DNA of 64,000 bases from Bacillus inaquosorum KCTC 13429 (GTDB lineage Bacteria > Bacillota > Bacilli > Bacillales > Bacillaceae). The DNA is taken from the NCBI RefSeq assembly GCF_000332645.1, contig NZ_AMXN01000001.1:682001-746000 (forward strand). The letters are read 5' to 3'. Positions 1-8,433 of this stretch are shown here, piece by piece. A program made the position numbers and the translations under genes. How positions within the stretch are numbered: the stretch's first letter is position 1; each line of letters begins with the position of its first letter. Under the pieces are notes generated by a model that saw only the letters and a list, made by a program, of their open reading frames with translations, was not told the origin of the DNA and ran no database searches.

Positions 1-21
1 TTTTATTCTAGGAGGCAGATC

Positions 22-954
22 ATGAAAAAAGCAAAGCTCGGAAAATCAGACTTGCAGGTATTCCCTATCGGATTAGGAACAAATGCTGTCGGAGGACACA
101 ACCTCTACCCGAACCTGAATGAAGAAACCGGAAAAGAATTGGTGCGCGAGGCAATCCGTAATGGCGTGACGATGTTAGATACCGCTTACATTTACGGGAT
201 CGGCCGTTCCGAAGAATTAATTGGTGAAGTGCTGCGCGAATTTAACCGTGAAGATGTTGTTATCGCAACAAAAGACGCGCACAGAAAACAAGGAAATGAT
301 TTTGTCTTTGATAATTCACCAGAATTTCTTAAGAAATCAGTTGATGAAAGCCTGAAGCGTTTGAATACGGATTATATCGATTTGTTCTACATTCACTTCC
401 CGGACGAACATACGCCGAAGGATGAAGCAGTTAACGCACTGAATGAAATGAAACAAGCCGGAAAAATCCGTTCCATCGGTGTATCCAACTTCTCTTTAGA
501 GCAGCTGAAAGAAGCAAACAGAGACGGCTTGGTAGATGTATTGCAAGGCGAATACAACCTGTTAAACCGTGAAGCGGAAAACACATTCTTCCCGTATACG
601 AAGGAGCATAATATCTCGTTTATCCCTTACTTCCCGCTCGTATCAGGATTATTGGCAGGAAAATATACAGAAGATACAACGTTCCCTGAAGGTGACCTCC
701 GAAACGAAATGGAAAACTTCAAGGGCGAACGTTTCAAAGAAAATATCAGAAAGGTCAACAAGCTTGCGCCGATTGCCGAAAAGCACAACGTGGACATCCC
801 TCACATCGTATTGGCTTGGTATTTGGCAAGACCGGAAATTGATATTCTCATCCCTGGAGCGAAACGTGCCGATCAGCTGGTTGATAACATCAAAACAGCA
901 GACGTGACGCTTTCTCAGGAAGATATTTCGTTTATTGATAAGCTGTTCGCATAA
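22..954 (+). CDS. iolS: Aldo/keto reductase IolS
   Basis: A 310-residue NAD(P)H-dependent aldo/keto reductase of the AKR11 type, matching IolS, which lies beside the inositol catabolic genes in B. subtilis. The expected family tetrad is visible: Asp and Tyr in DTAYIYG near residues 52-57, a Lys in ATKDAH near 84 and a His in YIHFPD near 124. The C-terminal [12 protein letters not shown] fits the cofactor-binding end. The ATG follows a GGAGG ribosome binding site by 8 bases. A terminator hairpin follows directly. The physiological substrate is not known from sequence; aldehyde or keto-sugar reduction is the family role. Identification is confident, substrate is inference. Confidence 0.95.
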   Translation: MKKAKLGKSDLQVFPIGLGTNAVGGHNLYPNLNEETGKELVREAIRNGVTMLDTAYIYGIGRSEELIGEVLREFNREDVVIATKDAHRKQGNDFVFDNSPEFLKKSVDESLKRLNTDYIDLFYIHFPDEHTPKDEAVNALNEMKQAGKIRSIGVSNFSLEQLKEANRDGLVDVLQGEYNLLNREAENTFFPYTKEHNISFIPYFPLVSGLLAGKYTEDTTFPEGDLRNEMENFKGERFKENIRKVNKLAPIAEKHNVDIPHIVLAWYLARPEIDILIPGAKRADQLVDNIKTADVTLSQEDISFIDKLFA

Positions 955-961
955 GAAGAAT

Positions 962-996
962 AAAACAGCCTTCTCCAATGGGAAGGCTGTTTTTAT
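962..996 (+). terminator. Rho-independent terminator after iolS
   Basis: An 11-bp stem (AAACAGCCTTC paired with GAAGGCTGTTT) followed by T residues, 8 bases after the iolS stop codon. Confidence 0.9.
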
Positions 997-1264
997 TTGG
1001 GCAAAATGGATCTATCATTCTATGATTGCATGATGAGAAAGCCCTTTAGTAGCTCCAAATCTAACTAATTTTAAGCAAAAGCTTACAAAAAGAGCCATAA
1101 ATCCGATAAAATAAAGGTAGATTATCTCAGAAAGAAAGTGATTGAAAAAGCAAAACAAGATATGAAACGTTAGATGGGAATAAGAGACTCATATGAATAA
1201 AAAAGCTTCTTTTATTTGCTGCTCAGAACAACGGGCCGTTCCGGCGGTCTATGGAGGAAACAGA
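997..1264. other. Intergenic region iolS-yxcE with a possible gene remnant
   Basis: No complete gene is visible. Positions 1081-1173 can be read on the plus strand as about 30 lysine-rich codons ending AKQDMKR then TAG, with a stop upstream and no start codon, so it could be the decayed 3' end of a gene. This is weak. The yxcE promoter should lie in the second half, but I could not pick a convincing one. Confidence 0.3.
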
Positions 1265-1915
1265 ATGAAACTTAAATATGTAAAAGCCTTAGTCGCAGTA
1301 ACCGTTGCTTTAGGTGTACTGCTGCCATCAACCATTTCTCATGCCAAAAGTTTTAGCGGCCGCTCATCATCCAGTTACAGCAGCCGAAGTTCAAGCTCGT
1401 CATACAGCGGAAGCTATAAATCCAGCCCGAAATCAAGCTACAGTTCAGGATCAAGCTCTTCAAGCAAAAAGTCCAAGACATCTGACGATTCATCATCGTC
1501 GATTTCGCTGAAAAAGAAATCTTCGGAAAAGTCGAGCTCATCAAGCTCTAAAAAATCGTCAGGCACATTTTCCAGCGCCACATCAAAAGTAAGCGGAAAG
1601 ACATACAGCGGAAAAACGTCTAAAGCTTATGTTGGCGGACGTTATGTTTCAGTGAATCATTACTACAATGCAGGATTCTCGCCATCGGGATGGTTTGGCT
1701 ATTATAGCGGATTCACAACGGGCATGTTTATGATCAGCATGATGCACCCTTGGGGTTACACCTATCATCCAGTCGGAGGCCCGGGCTATGTTTCTTATGG
1801 CGCTTCGCCGATTGCCTGGATCGTTGATGTCATCGTTCTGATCATTATTTTACTCATTGTCATCGCTCTGATTCGCGCATTCAAATCACCGAAGACGTAC
1901 AGAAGGAGCTTTTAG
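1265..1915 (+). CDS. yxcE: Serine-rich secreted or membrane protein YxcE
   Basis: A 216-residue protein with an N-terminal signal-like segment (VKALVAVTVALGVLLPSTISHA), about 100 residues extremely rich in Ser and Lys (repeated SSS and KKSS blocks), a Gly/Tyr-rich stretch with GGRYV, and one C-terminal membrane segment (IVDVIVLIIILLIVIALI) before a basic tail. This suggests an envelope-anchored protein. The ATG at 1265 is chosen because GGAGG lies 8 bases upstream and the signal segment starts there; a longer frame from 1193 has no such support. The gene is 3 bases upstream of yxcD, so the two are probably one operon. Function unknown. The symbol follows from position between iolS and csbC. 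Confidence 0.75.
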   Translation: MKLKYVKALVAVTVALGVLLPSTISHAKSFSGRSSSSYSSRSSSSSYSGSYKSSPKSSYSSGSSSSSKKSKTSDDSSSSISLKKKSSEKSSSSSSKKSSGTFSSATSKVSGKTYSGKTSKAYVGGRYVSVNHYYNAGFSPSGWFGYYSGFTTGMFMISMMHPWGYTYHPVGGPGYVSYGASPIAWIVDVIVLIIILLIVIALIRAFKSPKTYRRSF

Positions 1916-1918
1916 GTA

Positions 1919-2224
1919 ATGAAATTAGTATTAAATGAGCAAGAAATTGTAGACGGGATTTGTGTGTATATATCTAATGAAGAAGAGATTTACCCTGAGG
2001 ACGTTGAAGTAAAAGAGCTGTCTTACAACAAGCGTACAGGATTCTTCGCTGAAGCCAAATATGGCCTGCACCACAAGCAGCTTGATTCAGATGACATTTC
2101 AGAAGGCATTATTCAATTCTTAGAGGAATACCACAACTTCAATCCAGACGTTACAGTCGTTGAATTGCAATTTGATAAGAAAAAAGGCTTCTCCGCCTTG
2201 GTTTTCGTCAATGAGGGAGAATAA
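1919..2224 (+). CDS. yxcD: Small conserved protein YxcD (DUF2653-like)
   Basis: A 101-residue acidic soluble protein with two similar halves: EEIYPEDVEVKELSYNKRTGFFAEAKY and HNFNPDVTVVELQFDKKKGFSALVFV each have a V.V.EL.....K.GF pattern, suggesting an internal duplication. No signal peptide or catalytic motif is visible. It matches the YxcD/DUF2653 family of unknown function. Its Shine-Dalgarno AAGGAG is embedded in the end of yxcE, implying translational coupling, and a terminator follows. Confidence 0.8.
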   Translation: MKLVLNEQEIVDGICVYISNEEEIYPEDVEVKELSYNKRTGFFAEAKYGLHHKQLDSDDISEGIIQFLEEYHNFNPDVTVVELQFDKKKGFSALVFVNEGE

Positions 2225-2230
2225 AAAAAC

Positions 2231-2261
2231 AAAACCTTACTCCGCGTGAGTAAGGTTTTTT
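2231..2261 (+). terminator. Terminator of yxcE-yxcD
   Basis: A 12-bp stem (AAAACCTTACTC with GAGTAAGGTTTT) ending in a T-run just after yxcD. Confidence 0.9.
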
Positions 2262-2421
2262 ATGATGTTTTCTCCTCCGGCACTTTTCTTGTAAACAGGA
2301 AGAGCACCGCCCCTATCATCAGCAGCCCGCCTGAAGGATAAACTGTAAAGCCTCCTTTTACTCATATCCTTGCGTGAAAAAGGTTTTGGCGCTTACAATG
2401 AGTTTGAAAGGAATGATCAAA

Positions 2422-2988
2422 ATGGCAAATGCTCAATTCCCTCTTATCACACAAAACCTTTCTCTCGATCTCGTGAACACTGAAATCATAAGCTATGATA
2501 AACGGCACGATCTCATCCAGTCAGAAAAAGATCTGATGGCGTGGTTAGAAATAATGGGAGAAACAGCTCCTTTTCTCAGTTCTTTTACGCTACCGCAAGT
2601 CCCAGAACAATTGCAACGGATTCATCAATTCCGGGCTGAGCTAAGAAAACACTTTGAGAGTATAGCCGAAGGCAATGAACCTTCTCTTGCTTTTATCTCC
2701 TTCCTGCAAAATCAAATCGCCGCCGCTCCCTTTTCTTATCAAATCATAGATGACAACCTTGCCCGCATTCCGAATGGAAAACCAGATGATTCCATTTTAT
2801 CGCTAATCGCTTACGATGCGTTATGGCTGATTCATACAAAAGAAATCCAACAACTGAAACGGTGCGCAAACGAAAAATGCATTTTGCTTTTTCTTGATAA
2901 AACAGGAAGGCGAAAATGGTGCTCCATGAAGATATGCGGCAACAGACAAAAGGTCTCACGCCATCAGAAAAAAACCAATAATGAGTAA
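2422..2988 (+). CDS. CGNR zinc-finger (ABATE-type) putative regulator
   Basis: A 188-residue protein with an N-terminal helical domain typical of ABATE/CGNR proteins (LSLDLVNTEI near residue 11) and a C-terminal zinc ribbon with Cys pairs in CANEKC and WCSMKICGNR, the CGNR signature. Such proteins are presumed transcription factors, with the zinc ribbon binding DNA. ATG 2422 is preferred because AAAGGA lies 8 bases upstream; the frame extends upstream to 2374 without support. A terminator and then an HPP-family membrane protein gene follow. The next promoter carries a dyad that could be its operator, which is inference. I do not recall this gene at this locus in 168. Confidence 0.8.
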   Translation: MANAQFPLITQNLSLDLVNTEIISYDKRHDLIQSEKDLMAWLEIMGETAPFLSSFTLPQVPEQLQRIHQFRAELRKHFESIAEGNEPSLAFISFLQNQIAAAPFSYQIIDDNLARIPNGKPDDSILSLIAYDALWLIHTKEIQQLKRCANEKCILLFLDKTGRRKWCSMKICGNRQKVSRHQKKTNNE

Positions 2989-2989
2989 A

Positions 2990-3017
2990 AATCCGTTCCC
3001 TGCGAACGGTTTTTTTA
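2990..3017 (+). terminator. Terminator after the CGNR gene
   Basis: Stem CCGTTC (2993-2998) with GAACGG (3004-3009) followed by seven T residues. Confidence 0.85.
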
Positions 3018-3029
3018 TTGAAACGAAAA

Positions 3030-3078
3030 ACTAACCATTAAAAATAAAATTGACAGGTTAGTTTTTAACTATTATTCT
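3030..3078 (+). promoter_or_regulatory. HPP-gene promoter with a dyad operator
   Basis: The -35 TTGACA (3050-3055) and -10 TATTCT (3073-3078) are separated by 17 bp. A perfect inverted repeat, ACTAACC (3030-3036) and GGTTAGT (3056-3062), brackets the -35 box, which is a good place for a repressor. The CGNR protein immediately upstream is a candidate binder; this is inferred from proximity only. Confidence 0.65.
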
Positions 3079-3099
3079 ATACATACTGGAGGGATAAAT

Positions 3100-3612
3100 T
3101 TGGAAAACAACTTCTTTTTGAAAATGAAAGGAAAAGGAAAAACACCTTTACAGGTAAACGGCAAAGACGCTGTTACAGGGCTTATAGGAGGATTTATCAC
3201 CATACTGACACTCGCTTCGTTGACCGCTTATACATCAAGCTTTTGGTTAATGGCACCTTTTGGAGCAAGCTGTGTGCTCGTATTTAGCGCTTGGAGTGCT
3301 CCATTATCACAGCCGAGAAATGTGATTGGCGGCCATTTTATTTCCGCGCTTACAGGGATTATTGTCCTTCACGTATTCGGCGCCCATCCATGGACCTTTG
3401 CATTGGGGACAGGGCTTGCCATTTGCTTGATGATGCTGACCAAAACCACTCACCCTCCCGCTGGCGCAGACCCGATTGTCGTCATTCAAGGTGCATACGC
3501 TTGGAGTTATTTAGTATTTCCCGTACTCATTGGATCTGTCGTCATCGTGATCATCGCTCTTGTTATCAATAATTTGCGCAAAAATCGCCAATACCCCGCG
3601 TTTTGGTTTTAA
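3100..3612 (+). CDS. HPP family integral membrane protein
   Basis: A 170-residue membrane protein with about four to five hydrophobic segments and the HPP-family signature THPPAGADPIV near residue 120. The family includes nitrite/anion-type transporters of plastids and bacteria, but the bacterial substrate is mostly undefined. Translation starts at TTG 3100, supported by GGAGGGAT 4-8 bases upstream. It has its own promoter with an operator-like dyad and follows a CGNR regulator, so a regulated transporter or stress-response pair is plausible. There is no terminator before csbC, but the next gene has its own promoter. Confidence 0.8.
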   Translation: MENNFFLKMKGKGKTPLQVNGKDAVTGLIGGFITILTLASLTAYTSSFWLMAPFGASCVLVFSAWSAPLSQPRNVIGGHFISALTGIIVLHVFGAHPWTFALGTGLAICLMMLTKTTHPPAGADPIVVIQGAYAWSYLVFPVLIGSVVIVIIALVINNLRKNRQYPAFWF

Positions 3613-3639
3613 AGTAATGTCCGTTTTTTCAAAACAAAT

Positions 3640-3666
3640 GTTTCAAATCAGATAGGAAAAGGGTAC
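3640..3666 (+). promoter_or_regulatory. Sigma-B-like promoter of csbC
   Basis: GTTTCA (3640-3645), a 15-bp spacer and GGGTAC (3661-3666) resemble the sigma-B consensus GTTTAA/GGGTAT. csbC is a known general-stress gene in B. subtilis, which supports the call. Confidence 0.75.
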
Positions 3667-3730
3667 TAATCTATTAACTTTGTTAAACATAAGAGATACT
3701 CATTGGCCTAACAACTGAGGGGGAACATTT

Positions 3731-5116
3731 GTGAAGACAAACACAAGGAAATATATGATCTACTTTTTCGGCGCTTTAGGAGGGCTGCTTTACGGTTACG
3801 ATACGGGCGTCATCTCTGGAGCGCTGCTGTTTATCAACAACGATATTCCTTTAACTACATTGACAGAGGGATTGGTTGTCAGCATGCTGCTCCTTGGCGC
3901 GATTTTCGGTTCTGCCTTAAGCGGGACATGCTCTGATCGCTGGGGCAGGAGAAAAGTTGTATTTGTCCTTTCCATCATTTTTATTGTCGGCGCACTCGCT
4001 TGCGCGTTTTCTCAAACAGTCGGCATGCTGATTGCGTCTCGGGTGATTCTCGGGTTGGCCGTTGGCGGTTCAACAGCGCTTGTGCCTGTGTACCTGTCAG
4101 AAATGGCGCCGACGAAAATCCGCGGTACACTTGGCACAATGAACAATCTAATGATTGTCACCGGGATTTTGCTCGCTTATATCGTAAACTATCTGTTTAC
4201 ACCGTTTGAAGCGTGGCGCTGGATGGTCGGTCTGGCTGCGGTGCCTGCCGTGCTTTTATTGATCGGCATTGCGTTTATGCCGGAATCGCCAAGGTGGCTC
4301 GTGAAGCGAGGCCGTGAAGAAGAAGCAAAACGAATCATGAACATCACTCATGATCCCAAGGATATTGAAATGGAATTGGCAGAGATGAAGCAAGGGGAAG
4401 CAGAGAAAAAAGAAACGACACTCGGCGTGCTGAAAGCCAAATGGATTCGCCCTATGCTTTTGATTGGTGTCGGCCTTGCCATTTTTCAGCAGGCTGTCGG
4501 CATTAACACGGTGATCTACTACGCGCCGACCATTTTTACGAAGGCCGGCCTTGGTACGTCAGCTTCTGCGCTCGGCACGATGGGGATCGGCGTCCTCAAC
4601 GTCATCATGTGTATCACCGCCATGATCTTAATTGACCGTGTCGGCCGCAAAAAGCTTCTGATCTGGGGAAGTGTCGGCATCACACTGAGCCTGGCCGCAT
4701 TATCAAGCGTGCTTCTGACACTTGGACTCTCAGCATCAACAGCGTGGATGACAGTTGTCTTTCTCGGCGTTTATATCGTATTTTACCAGGCGACATGGGG
4801 TCCGGTGGTTTGGGTGCTCATGCCCGAACTCTTCCCGTCCAAAGCGCGCGGAGCCGCGACAGGTTTCACCACTTTGGTGCTATCGGCAGCCAACCTGATC
4901 GTGTCGCTCGTCTTCCCGCTGATGCTCAGCGCAATGGGCATCGCATGGGTCTTTATGATTTTCTCAGTCATTTGTCTTCTCTCCTTTTTCTTCGCCCTCT
5001 ACATGGTTCCGGAAACCAAAGGAAAGAGCTTGGAAGAAATTGAAGCAAGCCTGAAAAAACGGTTTAAAAAGAAGAAAAGCAGTCAAAGCCAAGTGCTGAA
5101 TGAGCGTACATTATAA
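3731..5116 (+). CDS. csbC: Sugar transporter CsbC (MFS)
   Basis: A 461-residue major facilitator superfamily sugar:proton symporter with about 12 membrane segments. Sugar-porter motifs are visible: GGLLYGYDTGVISGALL near residue 15, DRWGRRK near 73, PESPRWL near 185, DRVGRKK near 303 and PETKGKSLEE near 430. It is related to inositol and arabinose/xylose permeases, and the lysine-rich tail is cytoplasmic. The start is GTG 3731 behind GAGGGGGA. A sigma-B-like promoter lies upstream, matching the known stress control of csbC. It converges on htpG through a shared terminator. Confidence 0.95.
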   Translation: MKTNTRKYMIYFFGALGGLLYGYDTGVISGALLFINNDIPLTTLTEGLVVSMLLLGAIFGSALSGTCSDRWGRRKVVFVLSIIFIVGALACAFSQTVGMLIASRVILGLAVGGSTALVPVYLSEMAPTKIRGTLGTMNNLMIVTGILLAYIVNYLFTPFEAWRWMVGLAAVPAVLLLIGIAFMPESPRWLVKRGREEEAKRIMNITHDPKDIEMELAEMKQGEAEKKETTLGVLKAKWIRPMLLIGVGLAIFQQAVGINTVIYYAPTIFTKAGLGTSASALGTMGIGVLNVIMCITAMILIDRVGRKKLLIWGSVGITLSLAALSSVLLTLGLSASTAWMTVVFLGVYIVFYQATWGPVVWVLMPELFPSKARGAATGFTTLVLSAANLIVSLVFPLMLSAMGIAWVFMIFSVICLLSFFFALYMVPETKGKSLEEIEASLKKRFKKKKSSQSQVLNERTL

Positions 5117-5118
5117 AA

Positions 5119-5157
5119 AAAAAGGAATCGTCTCCTCACGGGACGATTCCTTTTTCT
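5119..5157. terminator. Bidirectional terminator csbC/htpG
   Basis: An AAAGGAATCGTC/GACGATTCCTTT stem with A-run and T-run on either side, between two convergent genes. Confidence 0.9.
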
Positions 5158-5158
5158 A

Positions 5159-7039
5159 TTACACCATAACCTTGCAAATATTGTTCGTAAATTCCACAGG
5201 GTCCTGAATCGGCAGGCCTTCGATGAGAAGCGCCTGATTGTACAGAAGATTTGTGTACAGGCTCAGCTTCTCTTTATCTTGTTCAAATGCGTCCTGCAGC
5301 GTTTGGAACACCTCGTGATTCGGGTTGATTTCCAGCACTTTTTCCGCCTTTACATTTTGGCTGTCCGGCATCGCGTTTAAGATTTTTTCCATCTCAATCG
5401 TCACTTCGCCGTCAGCGGCAAGGCAGACCGGATGTGATTTGAGTCGTTTTGAGATTCTGACGTTTTTCACTTTGTCTGACAGAATGTTTTTCATTTCCTC
5501 AAACAGATCCTTGTACTTGCTTTCCTCTTCCTCGGACTGCTTTTGATCCTCATCCGTGTCTATGCGAAGATCTCCGCTTGATACGGATTTGAACTCTTTT
5601 TCCTGATAAGATGCCAGCATTTTAATCGCAAACTCATCGATGTCCTCAGTGAAGTAAAGAATTTCATAGCCTTTGTCCGCGACCATTTCCGTTTGCGGCA
5701 ATTTCTCAATGCGATCGTATGAATCACCGGTCGCGTAATAAATGTATTTTTGCTCCTCAGGCATTCTGGAAACATACTCGTCTAAGCTGACCAGTTTTTT
5801 CTCTTTCGAAGAGTAGAATAATAAGAGGTCCTTCAATTGATCCTTATTCGCGCCAAAATCATTGTACACGCCAAATTTCAGCTGTCTGCCGAATGAGTTG
5901 TAGAACGTCTCGTATTTCTCTCGGTCTTTTTTGAGCAGGCTTTGCAGCTCGCTTTTGATTTTTTTGCTGATGTTTTTCGCAATCAGCTTCAGCTGGCGGT
6001 CATGCTGGAGCATTTCTCTGGAAATGTTCAGCGACAGATCCTCAGAATCGACCATCCCCTTCACAAAGCTGAAGTGGTCCGGAAGCAGATCCGCGCATTT
6101 GTTCATGATCAGCACGCCATTGGAATACAGCTCCAAGCCTTTCTCATATTCCTTGGAATAATAGTCAAACGGCATGTTTTCAGGGATAAATAGAATTGCG
6201 TTGTAGCGCACGGCACCATCCACACTGATATGAACGTGTGTCAGCGGTTTATCAAATCCGTAATGCTTTTCAGCATAGAACTTTTCGTAGTCCTCATCTG
6301 TCAGCTCGCTTTTATTCTTTCTCCAGATCGGAACCATGCTGTTGACCGTCTGTTCTTCCTGCACCTCTTCAAATTCATTCTCGCTGCCTTCCTTCGGCTT
6401 ATTAATGGTTGTGTCCATTTTGATCGGGTAGCGAATGAAGTCGGAGTACTTTTTAATGATCGCTTTTAACCGATATTCTTCTAAGAACTCGTCATAGCTA
6501 TCATCTTCTGTGTTCTCTTTGATTTTCAGGATAATGTCTGTACCGACAGAATCCTTTTCACACGGCTCAATCGTATAGCCGTCTGCACCCGAAGACTCCC
6601 ATTTATATGCCTCTTCGCTGCCGAGCGCCTTACTGATGACTGTCACGACATCGGCAACCATAAACGCCGCGTAAAAACCGACACCAAATTGGCCGATGAT
6701 GTCATGTCCGTCTTTCAGCTCGTTTTCCTTTTTAAACGCGAGGGAGCCGCTTTTTGCAATTGTTCCAAGATGCTGCTCAAGCTCGTCCTTTGTCATCCCA
6801 ATCCCCGTATCAGAGATTGTTAATGTTCTCGCACTTTTGTCAGCTGCGATCTTTATGTAGTAACTGTCTTTATCAAACGTAAGCGTATCGTCCGTCAGCG
6901 CTTTGTAATAGATTTTGTCAATCGCGTCACTCGAATTGGAGATTAACTCACGCAGGAAAATTTCTTTTTGGGTATAAATCGAGTTAATCATCATATCCAG
7001 CAGTCGTTTGGACTCTGCTTTAAACTCTTTTTTCGCCAC
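5159..7039 (-). CDS. htpG: Molecular chaperone HtpG (Hsp90)
   Basis: A 626-residue Hsp90-family ATP-dependent chaperone of the cytoplasm, full length. The N-terminal GHKL ATPase motifs are present: [11 protein letters not shown] near residue 32, DTGIGMTK near 80 and [11 protein letters not shown] near 116. The middle-domain region has [10 protein letters not shown] near 330. The ATG is preceded by AGGAGCG on the minus strand. The gene stands alone and shares a terminator with csbC. In B. subtilis htpG belongs to a separate heat-shock class; no CIRCE or CtsR-type operator was noticed upstream. Confidence 0.97.
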   Translation of the reverse strand: MAKKEFKAESKRLLDMMINSIYTQKEIFLRELISNSSDAIDKIYYKALTDDTLTFDKDSYYIKIAADKSARTLTISDTGIGMTKDELEQHLGTIAKSGSLAFKKENELKDGHDIIGQFGVGFYAAFMVADVVTVISKALGSEEAYKWESSGADGYTIEPCEKDSVGTDIILKIKENTEDDSYDEFLEEYRLKAIIKKYSDFIRYPIKMDTTINKPKEGSENEFEEVQEEQTVNSMVPIWRKNKSELTDEDYEKFYAEKHYGFDKPLTHVHISVDGAVRYNAILFIPENMPFDYYSKEYEKGLELYSNGVLIMNKCADLLPDHFSFVKGMVDSEDLSLNISREMLQHDRQLKLIAKNISKKIKSELQSLLKKDREKYETFYNSFGRQLKFGVYNDFGANKDQLKDLLLFYSSKEKKLVSLDEYVSRMPEEQKYIYYATGDSYDRIEKLPQTEMVADKGYEILYFTEDIDEFAIKMLASYQEKEFKSVSSGDLRIDTDEDQKQSEEEESKYKDLFEEMKNILSDKVKNVRISKRLKSHPVCLAADGEVTIEMEKILNAMPDSQNVKAEKVLEINPNHEVFQTLQDAFEQDKEKLSLYTNLLYNQALLIEGLPIQDPVEFTNNICKVMV

Positions 7040-7214
7040 TCTGGATCGCTCCTTTTTGATATGTTGTTAGGTTATGTAAACTCTTTACAGCATCTATTTA
7101 TCACATGCGGTGACAATTGTCAATTAGATTGATAGATGCATATATATGTAAATTTAACATTAGTTGGGTTTGTTTTCACTACTTTTCTAGGTCATTCTAA
7201 TAAAAAAGAGAGGA

Positions 7215-7469
7215 TCACCCTCTCTTTTTTTCTGCATCATTCCAGCGGCCAAACTCCCGCTTCATCCATATATGCACCGGGTAGAAAAACAACCCGAACG
7301 GTATCAGAAACAATAGATTATGCCATGAAGCATTCAGAAATGCCCTTGCTGTGACCGGAAACGTAATCTCTTGGAATAAAAAAGAGATGACAGTCAGCAC
7401 GACAAACGCGGACGGAATCGTGACGAGGCAATAAAACTTGAGCTCCTTCTTATGCTGCACCTTCAACAC
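7215..7469 (-). CDS. yxcA: Small membrane protein YxcA
   Basis: An 84-residue protein with two hydrophobic segments (FYCLVTIPSAFVVLTVISFLF and NLLFLIPFGLFFYPVHIWM) and basic ends, so probably a two-pass membrane protein. The start is taken at GTG 7469, seven bases after GGAGG; the upstream in-frame TTG has no ribosome binding site. An A/T-flanked hairpin (GAGAGGATCACCCTCTC) at the stop codon probably terminates it. Function unknown. Confidence 0.7.
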   Translation of the reverse strand: MLKVQHKKELKFYCLVTIPSAFVVLTVISFLFQEITFPVTARAFLNASWHNLLFLIPFGLFFYPVHIWMKREFGRWNDAEKKRG

Positions 7470-7583
7470 ACAAAAACCTCCCAACAATTTCTAGTCCATC
7501 TTAACATATGTTGGCAGTTCTTTTCTCACATGTTTATCACTGTACACAGAGGGAAGACAAATAGAAAAAGGAGGACTTGTACA

Positions 7584-8405
7584 ATGGGAAGACTTGAAAA
7601 CAAAACCGCAGTCATCACAGGCGCCGCAACAGGCATTGGACAAGCGACGGCAGAGGTTTTTGCCAATGAGGGCGCGCGTGTGATAATTGGAGATATCAAT
7701 ACAGATCAAATGAAAGAAACAGTTGAAGCAGTCAGACAAAACGGAGGACAGGCGGACGCCTTTCACCTCGATGTGTCAGATGAAAACAGTGTGAAAGCAT
7801 TTGCTGATCAAATGAAGGAGGCGTGCGGAACAATAGATATTCTGTTTAATAACGCCGGCGTTGATCGGGAAGGGGGAAAAGTGCACGAATACCCTGTTGA
7901 GCTGTTTGACCGTATTATGGCTGTCGACCTGCGCGGCACGTTCCTTTGCAGCAAATACCTGATTCCGCTCATGCTCGAAAACGGAGGCTCCATCATCAAC
8001 ACCTCCTCCATGTCAGGCCGGGCCGCAGATCTTGACCGTTCAGGCTACAACGCCGCAAAAGGCGGCATTACCAACCTGACAAGAGCGATGGCGATTGATT
8101 ACGCACGAAATGGCATCCGCGTCAATTCCATTTCACCGGGCACAATCGAAACACCGCTGATTAATAAATTGGCCGGCACCAAAGAACAGGAAATGGGCAA
8201 AAAATTCCGTGAAGCCAACAAATGGATCACGCCGCTCGGACGCCTCGGCCAGCCGAAGGAAATGGCGACAGTGGCACTGTTTCTCGCTTCAGACGACAGC
8301 TCATACGTTACAGGAGAGGACATCACCGCAGACGGCGGCATCATGGCGTACACATGGCCTGGGAAGATGCTGATTGATGAGAAATGGAAGGAAGAAACGA
8401 AATAA
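7584..8405 (+). CDS. yxbG: Short-chain dehydrogenase/reductase YxbG
   Basis: A 273-residue classical SDR oxidoreductase with the Rossmann motif TGAATGIG near residue 13, NNAG near 88 and the catalytic YNAAK near 155 after a Ser-rich strand (INTSSM). The acidic residue in GDINTD after the second beta strand suggests NAD preference. ATG 7584 follows AAGGAGG. The gene is divergent from yxcA and converges on yxbF. The substrate is not predictable. Confidence 0.88.
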   Translation: MGRLENKTAVITGAATGIGQATAEVFANEGARVIIGDINTDQMKETVEAVRQNGGQADAFHLDVSDENSVKAFADQMKEACGTIDILFNNAGVDREGGKVHEYPVELFDRIMAVDLRGTFLCSKYLIPLMLENGGSIINTSSMSGRAADLDRSGYNAAKGGITNLTRAMAIDYARNGIRVNSISPGTIETPLINKLAGTKEQEMGKKFREANKWITPLGRLGQPKEMATVALFLASDDSSYVTGEDITADGGIMAYTWPGKMLIDEKWKEETK

Positions 8406-8430
8406 GAGAGGGGATGTCCCTCTCTTTTGT
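8404..8430. terminator. Bidirectional terminator yxbG/yxbF
   Basis: An AGAGAGGG/CCCTCTCT stem followed by T residues between convergent genes. Confidence 0.8.
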
Positions 8431-8433
8431 CTT

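Noticed and set aside
1193-1264. Longer start for yxcE
   Set aside because: The extension lacks a ribosome binding site and would precede the signal peptide; ATG 1265 has GGAGG and the hydrophobic signal.
1353-1544. Long antisense frame opposite yxcE
   Set aside because: It is an artefact of the serine-rich, AGC/TCA-biased coding of yxcE and has no start signals.
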